From Chionoecetes opilio (Eukaryota; Arthropoda; Malacostraca; Decapoda; Majidae), in assembly GCA_016584305.1 (NCBI GenBank), contig JACEEZ010011886.1:7501-71500 (forward strand): 64,000 nt of DNA, read 5' to 3'. The position numbers were made by a program, and so were the translations under genes. Shown here one piece after another: positions 1 through 10,169 of the stretch. Each line of letters starts with the position of its first letter. The stretch's first letter is position 1. Below the pieces are notes generated by a model, which was not told the origin of the DNA, made no database searches, and was given only the letters and a program-made list of their open reading frames with translations.

Positions 1-76
<76 letters not shown>
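1..76. repeat. (AT)n microsatellite
   Basis: Uninterrupted AT dinucleotides run from the window edge to about base 76. No coding content. Confidence 0.97.
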
Positions 77-79
<3 letters not shown>

Positions 80-121
80 TTCACCATATCCATGATTCCA
101 TATCCATGATTTCTGCTCACC

Positions 122-439
122 TGTAGGGTGAGCAGAAACAGGTTAACTCTGCTTTGATAGTTGTTTATTAAGACACTGGTAAAGGTAACACGTGGTTGAT
201 GATGAAAGTAGGAGCGGCCGACTCCCGCCACGATGATAAGTAGTCCTCTGATGACTGGCGGGAAAGGAGGTCGCAGGTCACGACCCCGGTGCGCGAGAGT
301 AGCGCATGCGCGGAAGACCTTATAGGAATCCCCGCTAGGGTTGTGAGAACCATCGTGTGGGTTGCCAAGTGTACAGGACTTAATACTAAGTTACTAACTA
401 TACAGGATACATAATAACAACAAATAATAATAACCTACA
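122..439 (-). repeat. 3' LTR of the gag-only retrotransposon
   Basis: Direct repeat of 3210-3519. Shared landmarks are GTGAGCAGAAACAGG, TTGATAGTTGTTTATTAAGA, AGTAGCGCATGCGCGGAAG and TTGCCAAGTGTACAG. The outer edge forms a hairpin (TTTCTGCTCACC-TGTA-GGGTGAGCAGAAA, about 109-139). Confidence 0.82.
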
Positions 440-535
440 TATGCTCGGTGACGCTACCCGAGATGTCCTCATCTCGACAAAAGGAATAACATGAAACTGA
501 ACGAAGGAGACGGGACACAATATAAATGGACACAA

Positions 536-598
<63 letters not shown>

Positions 599-919
599 AT
601 ATATCAGAATAGAAAATAGGAGGACACAGGAAAAGGATACGTACTCGTAAAAAATAATGTGGAAAACATAAATCGTGGAAGGTACCGGCATGGTACACAA
701 ACATATGAGTACGAAAAAAAATTGACATAATACAATATGTACAAAAACTACATCATAAGGTACATGGAAAAGAGAGAAAGGGAAAGGAGTTACTTCACAG
801 TACTACGGAGGAAATAACGATGGCCAGAGGATTGAGGAGCTGGTGAAGGAGTAGTAGAAGTGAAGTAGAAGTAGCTGGTTGAGGCTGTGATTGAGGGAGG
901 TGAGATTCAGCAGGAAGAT
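435..919. other. Internal tail of the LTR element; no gene seen
   Basis: This lies between the gag stop and the 3' LTR. It contains an AT dinucleotide array at about 536-604 and otherwise unrecognised sequence where pol would be expected. No protease, reverse transcriptase or integrase motif is readable on either strand. Confidence 0.6.
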
Positions 920-1844
920 TCATTCAGAAGTGTTGTGACCACATTGACCATGGTGATCACAAAAGCGTGGAACATACTGCTGGTTTGGAAAATGACGTTG
1001 TCGTGTAAAGCAACGTTCGATCGTGTGTCCCTTGTTCTTGCAGTAATAGCAGTACGAGGCAGGTGAGTGATTAGCACGGGACTGTCGTGAATGTGAAGAT
1101 GAGCGTTGTCTTTGACGATTGTTTGAGGGTGAACGAGTGTTGGAGTTGAAAGGAGGACGAGAGGGGCTTCGTGGTTGGTGGTGTTTGTGTTGTGCTGATA
1201 CAGCAGCAGACATAGAAGAATGTGCGTTGTTTGAAAACACTAGTGACGAAGAGTCCTCAAAATTAGAAGCAAATGCAGTTAAGGTGTCTGTTGGAGCAAA
1301 GTGAAAGTGTTTATCAAACGCCTGTTTTGCTGTGGAAGGGTGTATGAGAAACATGTATGTGTAGTATCCAAAAAGGTTACCGACAGCTTGTAGACTCATT
1401 TTCCCATCTTCATCAACCCATTCTGACGATTCCAGCTGTCTTATCAAGTCTAATTTGACGTTAGAAGATTGTTGCAAAGCTGACATAACTGGAATAGGGT
1501 GTTCTTGCCTTTTGTGAGTGTCTGCAAGTCTAAAGAGTGGAGCAAGGATACCGGATTTCTGACTGCCACTGAAATATTTATTGAATGTGGTCATAAATTC
1601 GTCATAGGTCTTAATTGTGAAAAATAAATCGCTCTGCAGGGTATTGTCCTGCGAAGCAGTTAGACAAGTCACAGCGGGACTTTAGTTGAGCGGTTTTGAT
1701 TGCATCGTCTGTGATATTACGACGCGCGATCTCATCGTCAACATCTTTGAGTAGTATGTGTACCGGAATATTGTTGCCTGTGAATTTGGGAAAGGAAGGA
1801 ACCTCGTGTACCAGAGAGACTGGAGTTGGAGCTGGTGGTGGCAT
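920..1844 (-). pseudogene. Gag-like protein with CCHC zinc knuckle, frameshifted
   Basis: Structural protein of an LTR retrotransposon. A start at 1844 (MPPPAPTPVS...) opens a frame with a gag-type N-terminus (PKFTGNNIPVHILLKDV). This runs into a frameshift near 1660-1690, after which a second frame continues to a stop at 920. The second part has an alpha-helical region, then an Arg/Ser-rich basic stretch, then a canonical CX2CX4HX4C zinc knuckle (CYYCKNKGHTIERC) near its C-terminus, as expected for nucleic-acid binding in a gag nucleocapsid. The conserved gag order (N-terminal domain, basic linker, knuckle) supports the call. The frameshift means the intact protein is not made from this copy. 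The family (Gypsy or Copia) cannot be decided without pol. Confidence 0.75.
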
Positions 1845-2336
1845 GATGACAAGTGAATTTGTGAAAGAAGAAAGGAATGAAAATATCAGAGTACACAACA
1901 GTTATGGCAAATAATGATAATAATAATAATAATATCCTAGATAGAGTGCGTAGAAATGGAAAACACGCGAGAGAACGTGAATAAAAATGAAATAACACAG
2001 TGTAAGTTGGAGAGTGTTAGTGTATCACTGATGTAACAAAAAAGAATGTGTGTAAGGTGAGGATCGTCAGAGTAGCACTTATGTAACAAAAAAAAAGAAA
2101 ACTACGAAAAAAACAAAAAAACACGCTCACAAAACAATACCGTAAGGTCCGTAACGTCCGTAAAGGGTGGCGTGGCAGGTGGATCAGACACGGTGTACAA
2201 AGGGTAAGGGAAGCCGGACACAGTAACAGTCAGACAGCGTTGCGGGTATAACAGGTCAGGATCCCTAGGAAGGTCAAGTTCTTATCAGCACACAGTCATA
2301 AATGAATAAAATAATAAGGCAGAAACACAACCAACC

Positions 2337-2500
2337 AAGATGGCGGTTTGTTATTGTTGATATAAAATGGCGGACAACCAAGAGGAGCACGGACAAGACC
2401 GAGACCTCAAAGATGGCGGCTTGGAGAGAGGGTTACAATGGCGGACACAACAACTGCCTGGGAGCGTCCCAATATGGTGGACACAACAATTAAGATGGCA
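2337..2500. promoter_or_regulatory. Cluster of YY1/Pho-like AAnATGGCGG motifs
   Basis: Six related motifs lie in the leader between the 5' LTR and gag: AAGATGGCGG at 2337 and 2410, AAAATGGCGG at 2364, ACAATGGCGG at 2435, AATATGGTGG at 2471 and AAGATGGCAA near 2492. The core matches the known YY1/Pleiohomeotic binding consensus. All lie on the plus strand, antisense to the element. They may drive or position transcription of the retroelement, or attract repression. This is inference. Confidence 0.45.
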
Positions 2501-2519
2501 AAACACAAAAATTGAAACC

Positions 2520-3166
2520 AGAAAAATTTAATTAGCACGTGAAAAATGACCAGAACTGGAGGTCTGAGAGACACAATTTAACCCAAAAAAAAACAGGTGT
2601 ATGGAGACACAAGCTCTTAGGGCATAGATAGCACAGGAATAAAGAATGCTATGGAGTACTTAACGAATGTTTGAAGACGTGGAACAGGTGGAGGTGGCAG
2701 GCTGTTGTGGAGAGCTGGGCGTAGCAAGCGGTGGATGTGGATCGTCGATATGGGAGATACAGCGCGATGAAACAGGAGCGATGTGTGGAGGGGCGGCGTG
2801 CCTCGTAGGTGGCTGGGGTGGTAAGTGGCGGCGAGGGCGGCAGCTTGGAGGGTGGCCACTGGTGGATGAATATCTCGGAGCAGCACGTGGATGGGGCGGC
2901 GAGGGTGGCCCGGTGTTGAGATGCGTAGGTGAGGCAGAAGGTCCCGTGGAACTTTCCCTCGTGGCCAGGCGTTGTCGTGGAGGATTAGAGTGGCTGTTTG
3001 GGCGCCACGTGGTACGTTGGAGTGGGAAGGCCTCGGTGGTGGTATTGACACTGATGGAAGGAGCCGATGGCCAGGAGAAGCGGTGATGTAGAACGATGTG
3101 GCGGCGTGGCTTTGGTCACCACGTGGCACTGTGGCGGGAGAACAGTGTACGTTTAACCTTTTACCA
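2520..3166 (-). other. Leader region of the LTR element; no supported gene
   Basis: GC-rich leader between the 5' LTR and the YY1-like cluster. Long open frames occur on both strands (170 and 139 residues), but they overlap antiparallel, are compositionally biased (Pro/His/Arg or Gly/Trp) and show no domain, so they are treated as chance frames. Confidence 0.5.
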
Positions 3167-3184
3167 GACCCACTGCTGTCACCA
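3167..3184 (-). other. Candidate primer-binding site
   Basis: Minus strand reads TGGTGACAGCAGTGGGTC directly inside the 5' LTR edge. Starting with TGG (complement of the tRNA CCA end) is the expected PBS pattern. The tRNA is not identified. Confidence 0.45.
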
Positions 3185-3209
3185 TGTGTAAGGTGACTAG
3201 TATGTCACC

Positions 3210-3519
3210 TGTAAGGTGAGCAGAAACAGGTTATCTCTGCTTTGATAGTTGTTTATTAAGACACTGGTAAAGGTAACACGTGGTTGATGATGAGAGTAGG
3301 AGCGGCCGACCTCCCGCCACTGAATAGTCCTCTGATGACTGGCGGGAAAGGAGTCGCAGTCACGAACCACGGTGCGCGGAGTAGCGCATGCGCGGAAGAC
3401 TTATAGAATTCCCGTAGGGTTTTTGAGAACATCGTTTGGTTTGCCAAGTGTACAGAACCTAAACTATGTTATAACGTATACAGGACCATAATAACAACGA
3501 AATAATAATAACCTAAACA
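3210..3519 (-). repeat. 5' LTR of the gag-only retrotransposon
   Basis: Partner of 122-439. At its inner edge the motif TGTAAGGTGA is repeated (about 3187 and 3210), so the exact boundary may lie up to 23 bp to the left. Confidence 0.8.
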
Positions 3520-5029
3520 AAATATAATATATATATATTATGATATAAATGATATAATATATATATATATATTATAAATAATATCATTATAATAATGATA
3601 TTAATATATATTATATATTATATAATAATATATATATATATATATATTATATATTATAATTTAGATATTATTATTAAATTGCCCCCCACCCCACCCCCCT
3701 TTTCAATTTTCTGGGTACGCCACTGACCACAATACAAAACCAAATAATTAGATACAATACAAAGAAGTTGGTTCAATCAAAAATGGATGAAAGCTGTCTA
3801 AACTATTTAATGATTACTATAAATAGTTGCATTGTCAAAATCCTGTAAATTGAGAGAGAAATGTTATTTAGTAATTCATTATTATCCTAAACTTTGGTCA
3901 TTTTGTATTGTATTTTTTCCTACACTATTCTTGCACACTTTGGGTTGGCGCATAAACTAAAATTTCAACTCTACCAAATCCATACGCAATTCATCTTTAA
4001 CTGAATTGAAATCAGGCACAGAGTGTGTAAAATATACCCACTAACCAAACCTGGACATTGGTTGCGAGCTAACCTGAATCATGAGTAATGGGGAGATAAC
4101 TGCAAAATGAGGCATTTACGACATTTTAAAAAGACCATCATTCTTAACACATCAGAAAACATAGGAATAGAACAATTTTAATCCCAATACTAAATTTAAA
4201 TGGTTGTAAGTACCAAAATATCTTAGAAATGCTGCTAATGGCCCGTTTTACAAGTGAAGACGGTTATAACTACGGCGCCTTGTAAGTGATTAAACTGCAG
4301 TAGAACCAAGGCAGGGTTGCTTCTTTAAATGAAGAGAAGTAAAGTAGTGACACATTCTAAAATACACTTTAGACGTTTTGCCTGGAAAAAACACTCCATT
4401 GTAAAAGTATCAAATAATTACCTATTCAAACATTAAAACTAGCTTAACCAACCTCAATTAACCTAACTTAGCCATTGCCCCTTAAACTAACCTAACTGTC
4501 TTGCCCTTAAACAACCTAGCCTAAGACACTTTTTTTCACTGCACAACATTCCTTGTTACTTTCCACACTCGTTCTCACCTATATAGAAACAGTAGAGAAG
4601 GTGAAAAATACTTGAATCCAGGACACAGTCTGTCTCAAATATTAGATAGGGTCAGTACTGCTGAAACCAAAGGCTTATCAGACACCCGGGTCATCACAAT
4701 CACCAGTAAACTGCAGTTAGTACAATATCCTCTACTGACCAAATTATCCTGACATAACTGGGGGCTGCGCCCATCCAGACCCCCACCCCCACAATTAACT
4801 ACCTAGCCTGGGCATTGTTTATTTATCCTATTATAACCTTGCTGGGAGGAGGGGGGGATTCACCCCTCCAGACCCCCCATGTGTAGATCTCATTTCCGTC
4901 GGGTTATAGGGATTAGAAATGCTGCAAATTGTCAGGTCTATAACTTGAGGACGGTTATAACTCGTGCCTTGTAATGCTTTAAACTGCATTACAGTAGAAC
5001 CCAATCACCAAGTAAACATCTTCTCCACA
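3520..5029. other. AT-rich array then unrecognised sequence
   Basis: 3525-3672 is an imperfect TA/TAT-rich tract. The rest is AT-rich sequence with scattered CCTAAC motifs and two CCAGACCCCC-type segments (about 4770 and 4860). No coding potential was recognised. Confidence 0.5.
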
Positions 5030-5720
5030 AGCCTTATTACTTAACTCCCTGAAGCGGTACAATTCTAGAGTCCTTTCCCGCCCTTATTAGCGGGGGGTTT
5101 TCCTCCAGACCTTCACAGATCACTTGTGATACCTCTAACACGGAATTATAAAGTGGGGGAGAGCTGCCCCTTCACCCTCCCTCCCCCCCTAAACGACTCC
5201 CCTGAACCCCTCAAAAATATACTATGGTAAATATTGCTATTCTAACCTCACTATAACCTAGCCTAACCTCACTATAACCTAGCCTAACCTCACTATAATC
5301 TAGCCTAACCTCACTATAACCAAGCCTAACCTCACTAATAACCTCATAGAAGGACCCCAACAAATTTATTACTAATCTTACCTCAATATAACCTAACCTA
5401 ACCTGGTAAAATTCTAGTTCCCCGCAATTAAGTCTCGCTAGGAGGTTATTGGTAAGGTTTGGTAAGGTTATAGTGAGGTTAGATTAGTAATATTATTTTG
5501 GGGGGTCCAGAGGATGGGGTCATTTAGGGGGGGCAAGGGGGTTGAAGGTGGCATCTTTCCCCCACTTTATATTTACGTGTTGGAGGTATCTGAAGGGATC
5601 TGTGAAGATCTGGAGGGAAAAAACCACTAATAAGGGCGGGAAAGGACTCTAGAATTTTACCTGAGATAAAGGTAAAGTTCTGAGGCTTGTTTATAACTCT
5701 TGTCTCTTGTAATATAACTC
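5030..5720. repeat. Fold-back element with arms of about 230 bp
   Basis: The left arm (about 5060-5290) and right arm (about 5460-5690) are inverted copies. The left reads TTCTAGAGTCCTTTCCCGCC...TATAAAGTGGGGG and the right is its reverse complement, with both arms also sharing the CCTAACCTCACTATAACCT end. The loop holds a 21-bp tandem array. This is the architecture of a palindromic MITE or fold-back transposon. No transposase is present. Confidence 0.72.
5241..5342. repeat. 21-bp tandem repeat, about five copies
   Basis: The unit CCTAACCTCACTATAACCTAG is repeated with minor changes in the loop of the fold-back element. It is CCTAA-rich but is not a telomeric array. Confidence 0.8.
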
Positions 5721-6261
5721 GTAGTAATGTAACTCGTAATAAATTTGAGCATTTATCATCTCTTAAGTTGTTACCACCCATTCCTACGTACCTTTATAAG
5801 TCTTTGTGGAGTAGATGAAGTCGATCCTCAGCCTGAGAGGCCTGTGAGAGCAGTAAATGTATCGCCGCGGGCGCCCACTAACACTGGTAAATATTTTTGA
5901 ATATCGGCGTCGAGACAACGGGCGCGAGTGGCCAACAGCTGACTGACTGGCTACGATTCAGCCACCTAATAATTAACAATTAGCCTTAATCCGAGCTTTG
6001 GATCCTACTTAAGTCCTTCGGCCCGGCCATTCATGTCACATCCGCTTAATATATTATCCTTTTGGGCAGAGTCAAAGAAGAGTGTGTTGGGGCTGTACGA
6101 ATGTATCAATAATTGGTCCGATATACAGTTCCCGCTGCAGGGCCGACGTCGGCTTCATCCGATTTGCCGAAACCAGTGGCCCTGCCGCCGGTGCCGATAC
6201 GTACCCGGCACAAGCCGAACACAGGCCCGCATAGCCCATGTTTGCTGGGTATGTACATCAC

Positions 6262-6383
6262 ACTACATGTCTTCAGTGGTACATAGAAGTCTGTAGGACT
6301 GCTAAAATTCGTAATATATTGTGCCTGGCGACATTAGTGCAGTGGCAATTGACTGGCGACTATATAGTGTTATCTACGGTACC
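6262..6383. mobile_element. Fragment related to the arm of the 13.8-15.8 kb fold-back element
   Basis: The segment with CTTCAGTGGTACAT, AAAATTCGTAATAT, GCCTGGCGACATTA and GTTATCTACGGTA parallels 15487-15592 in order and spacing, so a diverged copy of one arm lies here. Confidence 0.65.
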
Positions 6384-6419
6384 TTGTATATTCTTATAAG
6401 AACATAAGAAGAACATAAG

Positions 6420-7085
6420 AAAATAAGGAAGCTACAAGAAGCCGCGAGGCCTACACGTGGTAGTTCCTGTCGCCTAAAACTACCTACATCCACCTTGCAT
6501 CCCCATCCATGAACCTATCCAGCTCCTCTTTAAAGCTCCCTAATGACTCCGCACTAACTACCTATCTACTGAGACCATTCCATTCATTCACCACTCTATT
6601 TGTGAACCAGTTTTTCCCTATTTCCTTTCTAATTCTACGCTTTTCCAGCTTGAATCCGTTACTTCTTGTTCTACCCTGGTTAAAAGCCGTAAGAACTTTT
6701 CCTACCTCTCCTTTATTAAATCCCTTTATCCACTTAAAAACTTCTATCAGATCGCCTCTTACTCTGCGTCTCTCGAGTGAGTGTAATCTTAATAACTTCA
6801 ATCTCCTCTCATAACTAAAATTACGCATCCCTTGTATCATTTTGGTCATCCTTCTCTGCACTGTTTCTAACAAGGCTATATCCTTCCTGTAATATGGAGA
6901 CCAAAACTGAACCGCATAGTCTAGGTGAGGCCTGACTAGAGCCAGATAAAGCCTTAGAATAACTTCCGCACTTCTACTTTTAACACTTCTGGTAGTGAAT
7001 CCTAATACTCTATTAGCTCTATTTCTGGCCTCAATACATTGTTTACTAGGTCGGAGGTCTGGGCAAATATTATACGTGGTTTTAA
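6420..7085 (-). pseudogene. 3' end of a CR1-like LINE (reverse transcriptase C-terminus)
   Basis: The minus strand encodes the C-terminal part of a non-LTR retrotransposon ORF2. The frame includes LVRPHLDYAVQFWSP, then VQRRMTKMIQGMRN and NWFTNRVVNEWNGL, the usual order after the RT palm and thumb in CR1/L2-type elements. A TAG interrupts the frame at 6562 and the same frame continues to a short acidic C-terminus. Past the end, the minus strand runs into TTCTTATG-type octamer repeats (about 6396-6425), the kind of 3' tail known from CR1 rather than poly(A). Everything upstream of the thumb is missing, so this is a 5'-truncated copy. The CR1 clade call rests on tail and motif recognition. Confidence 0.8.
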
Positions 7086-7221
7086 GGTAAGTCCATGCTT
7101 TTGAATGTACATCTGTGTGTTTACTTGTGTCCTGTTATCTGTAATTACATTATTTCTACGACGATATTCACTCAAGGCCCGAAATCCTGTAAACCTCCAT
7201 TCATCGTTCTTATTTCACTGG

Positions 7222-7468
7222 TTTTACAGGTTAACTGCTGCCCTGATACATGTTACAGGCAACATCGAGTCACTAGATTCCCATGAGAACACTTACAAGT
7301 AATAATAGTTACTCAAAAGCTTAAATTATCCACGTCAAAAACAGTCAGGAGTATGGTTTTTATCATGTATTATTTTACCAACTATTATTACTTGTAAGTG
7401 TTCTCATGGGAAGCTAGTGACTCGATGTTGCCTGTAATGTGTTTCGGGGCAGCAGTTAAGCTGTAAAA
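7222..7468. repeat. Short palindromic MITE
   Basis: Arms 7222-7311 and about 7377-7468 are near-perfect inverted copies (GGCAACATCGAGTCACTAG and CCCATGAGAACACTTACAAG with their complements) around a loop of about 65 bp. No coding capacity. Termini read GTTTTACAG / CTGTAAAAA. Confidence 0.85.
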
Positions 7469-7574
7469 ATAGTGTCACAAGCTCTGCCCTTCCCGCCATA
7501 TTTGTTGTTATCTCTGACGTCACGGCAAGAAGCCGTGAGAAGCCGTGAGAAGCGAGCCCTGGCTTTCGTTTCTT

Positions 7575-7621
7575 CCGGCTTCTTACGGCTTGCCCAGCTG
7601 GGCCAATCCGTAAGAAGCCGG
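7575..7621. repeat. Hairpin CCGGCTTCTTACGG / CCGTAAGAAGCCGG
   Basis: A perfect 14-bp inverted repeat with a 19-bp loop, preceded by tandem AAGCCGTGAG units (7535-7552). Possibly the end of a degraded element. Confidence 0.75.
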
Positions 7622-7869
7622 CTTCTTAAAAGTGCCTCGCGTTAACAGAAAACGCAAGCTGCAAGAAGTCGGGTTTTTACGGCTTCCTCACCAAAATTCA
7701 CCTAATGCAGATAAGTTTCCATTGACCCTTTGTTTGGAGTGTTTCCTGGGCGATTGGGTTACGAGGTTGCAGTTGCAGGTTGGCTTAGGTTTAGGGGTTC
7801 TACTGCAGTTTAAAGTAATCGTCCAGACCCATTTTTTCTTTGTATAATTATGTTGAATGTTCATTCAAA

Positions 7870-8710
7870 ATACCTAATCCACAAAAAATATTTCATTTCC
7901 AAGTCTTATTTCCGTAAAAACACGATTTTTGTAAAAAGCGCTGGAAAAAAATCAGCCCCATTCCAGCCGCGGCGCGAAACTTGCTGATGACGTCCCGGGA
8001 GACCGACAAACTGCACCACACAGCCTGCCTCTCCCCGACGCACACACCTTCTCCACACATTTCTCGTGACCGTATAGGTCGGAAACGGGTGCTAAGCTCT
8101 CTGGAAAGGCACAACTTTCTTGCTGCACCCATAAAGGATGCACGTATATGCCATATCGCAAACAAATCTATCAGAAACACCCAACATTTGTCAAGTACTA
8201 TATTTACCTCCACCAACGAAGTTGGAGGGAGGTATGTTTCCCCCGATCTGTGCTGTCTGTTGTTTTTTTGGGTTTTGTTGTTTGTTTGTATTTGTTGCTT
8301 TTTCCTTCGCAAAAGTTGAGAGTTATTTCACAAACCTTTCTTAAAATATTTAATTTCAAAGTCCCTATTCTCCCAGTAAAACACGATTTTGGTAATAAGC
8401 GCTGAAAAAAAAGCACCACATTCGACGCGCGCTTTAAACTTGCTGATTGACGGTTTTGAGGAACGACAAACGCACCACACAGCCTGCCTTCTCCCCGACG
8501 TACAATCCTTTCTCCAAATTTGAGAAAACCTAATAGACCGGAAACGGGGCTAAGCTCTCTGGAAAGCACAACTTCTACACTACCCATAAAAGGAAACAAA
8601 TACCCAATCAAAAAAAAAATCAAAAAACACCAAAAATAAAAAAATACAACCAAACGAAGTTGGAAGGGAAGGTTAGTTTTACCAAAAAAAAAAAGAATCG
8701 ATCTGTTTGC
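7870..8710. repeat. Diverged tandem dimer of a unit of about 430 bp
   Basis: 7880-8235 and 8335-8690 align in direct orientation. Both contain CACGATTTT, AAGCGCTG, AAACTTGCTGAT, CACCACACAGCCTGCC, CGGAAACGGG and GCTAAGCTCTCTGGAAAG. Each ends with a palindromic ACGAAGTTGGA(A/G)GG motif followed by GTTT-rich tails. A third GAAGTTGAGGAGGTTA tail lies at about 8790. Looks like a tandemly inserted non-autonomous repeat. Overlapping frames in it are not credible genes. Confidence 0.7.
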
Positions 8711-9340
8711 CTGATTTGTTGTTTGTTTGTTTAAATTTTTAAACTCGTTTGAAAATTGTTGTTTGTTTGCTATTTGGTTCCCGCCAAGAAGTTGAGGAGG
8801 TTAATTTCACCCAATCTGTTTGCTTGGTTGGTAGTGGAATAACGTTAAAATTCAATTCCCTCCGTTTTCGTATGATACTAATGTGGTTATCACTGTGAAT
8901 CATAATCCTTTGCCAGTGACGTTAACTTTTTAACGGTTGTTTTTAATGTGTTTGAATGAACGAGTTACTGTCGTTTTCAGTACTTGACTATTTTTTTTGT
9001 CTACAAAGTGAGTGTAAAAATGAAATATTTAACCTAACTTAAACCCACTTTTCTATCCTAAATCCGAACTTTATGACCTTTCCATTAAAACCTGAATAGG
9101 CTCTAAAAAAAAAAAAAAAAAAACCTATAAGTTAGTTAGTAAAATTATAAGTAATAGAATAAATAAAAAAAAAAAAAAGTAAAATTCAGGTAAAATTTAT
9201 TTTTGTTTTTTGTTTAATGGTTTTTTTTTTTTTTAAATGGTTCCCAAAAAAAACTATTCCGATGAAAAAGTACTATTGTAGGCCTGAAAAACAATTGTCT
9301 GTGTCTTGATAAACCCTAACCGAAACCTGTCCTTATGTAC
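8711..9340. other. Low-complexity AT/poly-A/poly-T stretch
   Basis: GTTTGTTT tails, then A- and T-homopolymer runs (9100-9235). No gene recognised. Confidence 0.6.
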
Positions 9341-9660
9341 CCTACCAAACTTACCGTCGGGAGTTTCGTGTTATGTAGGGACGTAAGATTCGGTAGACGA
9401 GATGTAAGGTACCATGGTATAGGATGTTAATGTCACCGTGTTAGGAACTAGTTTATGGATGGAGTATAGAAGATAAATCAAAGCAAAATTAACTCATTAC
9501 GTCGGCGAGTTTTCCGATTTGTGAGGGATCAGAAAATCGGTAGAGAACCAGGTACCATGAGGCAAGGATGGGTAATGTCACCGTGGTTATGCAACTTGTT
9601 TATGGATGGAGTAATAAGATAAATCAAAGCAAAGATTGGTGATGTTGGTTAAGACTCAAG
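9340..9660 (+). pseudogene. LINE reverse transcriptase fragment, locally duplicated
   Basis: Translation near 9552-9620 reads RQGWVMSPWLCNLFMDGV, the RT motif that follows the fingers domain in non-LTR retrotransposons (consensus GxRQGxxLSP). A more decayed version of the same segment, with frame breaks, lies at 9408-9475 (shared TTTATGGATGGAGTA and GATAAATCAAAGCAAA). The region is thus a partial tandem duplication of an RT core. No endonuclease or C-terminal part is attached. It probably belongs to the same LINE family as the fragments at 28.6-30.3 kb. Confidence 0.7.
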
Positions 9661-9806
9661 AGTATTCATTGGCTCGTCAAGTAACACTTAAACCATGATG
9701 TACCACTACTTATTATGAGGAAAGACAACAAAAGGAACTCAATTAATAAGGTATTTTAATACTATCATAACCATGAATATGTACAACCTACAAAGAGAAG
9801 ACTACG

Positions 9807-10165
9807 ACGCTGAAAAAATTTCGGGTTGTTATGGGCGAAATTGATATTCCAGGTGCTATATTTCCGTGCTCGCTGACAACATAGAGAAGACCTGAGGTGA
9901 TGGTTGATGTGGAAAGGCTTCTAAACCAGGAAAACAGTAACAGCAGAGTCTCATTAAGAAGTAAGCAAGTGGTAGGGACACATTACGTACCTACCAGTTG
10001 CTTACCTTTTGACGAGGCTCTGTTATGACTCTGTTTTCTTGGTTTAGAAGCCTCTGCACATCAGCCATTACCTCAGGTCTTCTCTATAGTGTTGTCAACG
10101 AGAACAGAGCACTAATATAGCACCTGGAATATCAATTTCGGGCAAAATAACTCGAAATTCTTCCA
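9807..10165. repeat. Fold-back element with almost no loop
   Basis: Arms 9830-9975 and 9992-10140 are inverted copies (CGAAATTGATATTCCAGGTG, GAGAAGACCTGAGGT and AGGCTTCTAAACCA with their complements), meeting at GGTAGG...CCTACC. As single-stranded DNA or RNA it would form a hairpin of about 150 bp. MITE-like, no coding content. Confidence 0.85.
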
Positions 10166-10169
10166 TCGC

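Larger units (their letters stand above)
122..3519 (-). mobile_element. Gag-only LTR retrotransposon
   Basis: Two similar segments of about 310 bp in direct orientation (122-439 and 3210-3519) bracket a gag-like reading frame on the minus strand, so the element reads right to left. Both repeats are bounded by TG/CA-like ends in plus orientation (TGTAGGG...CCTACA and TGTAAGG...CTAAACA). Just inside the right repeat, minus strand 3184-3167 begins with TGG and resembles a primer-binding site. Between the gag stop (920) and the left repeat only about 480 bp remain, including an AT array, so protease, reverse transcriptase and integrase are absent. It is therefore a non-autonomous or internally deleted element. 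The LTR copies differ by scattered substitutions and indels, suggesting an old insertion. No clean target duplication is visible in the AT-rich right flank. Confidence 0.8.

Noticed and set aside
2617..3129. 170-residue open frame on the minus strand, with an antiparallel frame of 139 residues
   Set aside because: Overlapping antiparallel frames in a GC-rich leader, biased composition, no motif.
5236..5410. Telomeric array
   Set aside because: CCTAAC motifs are embedded in a 21-bp unit and not a pure (CCTAA)n run.
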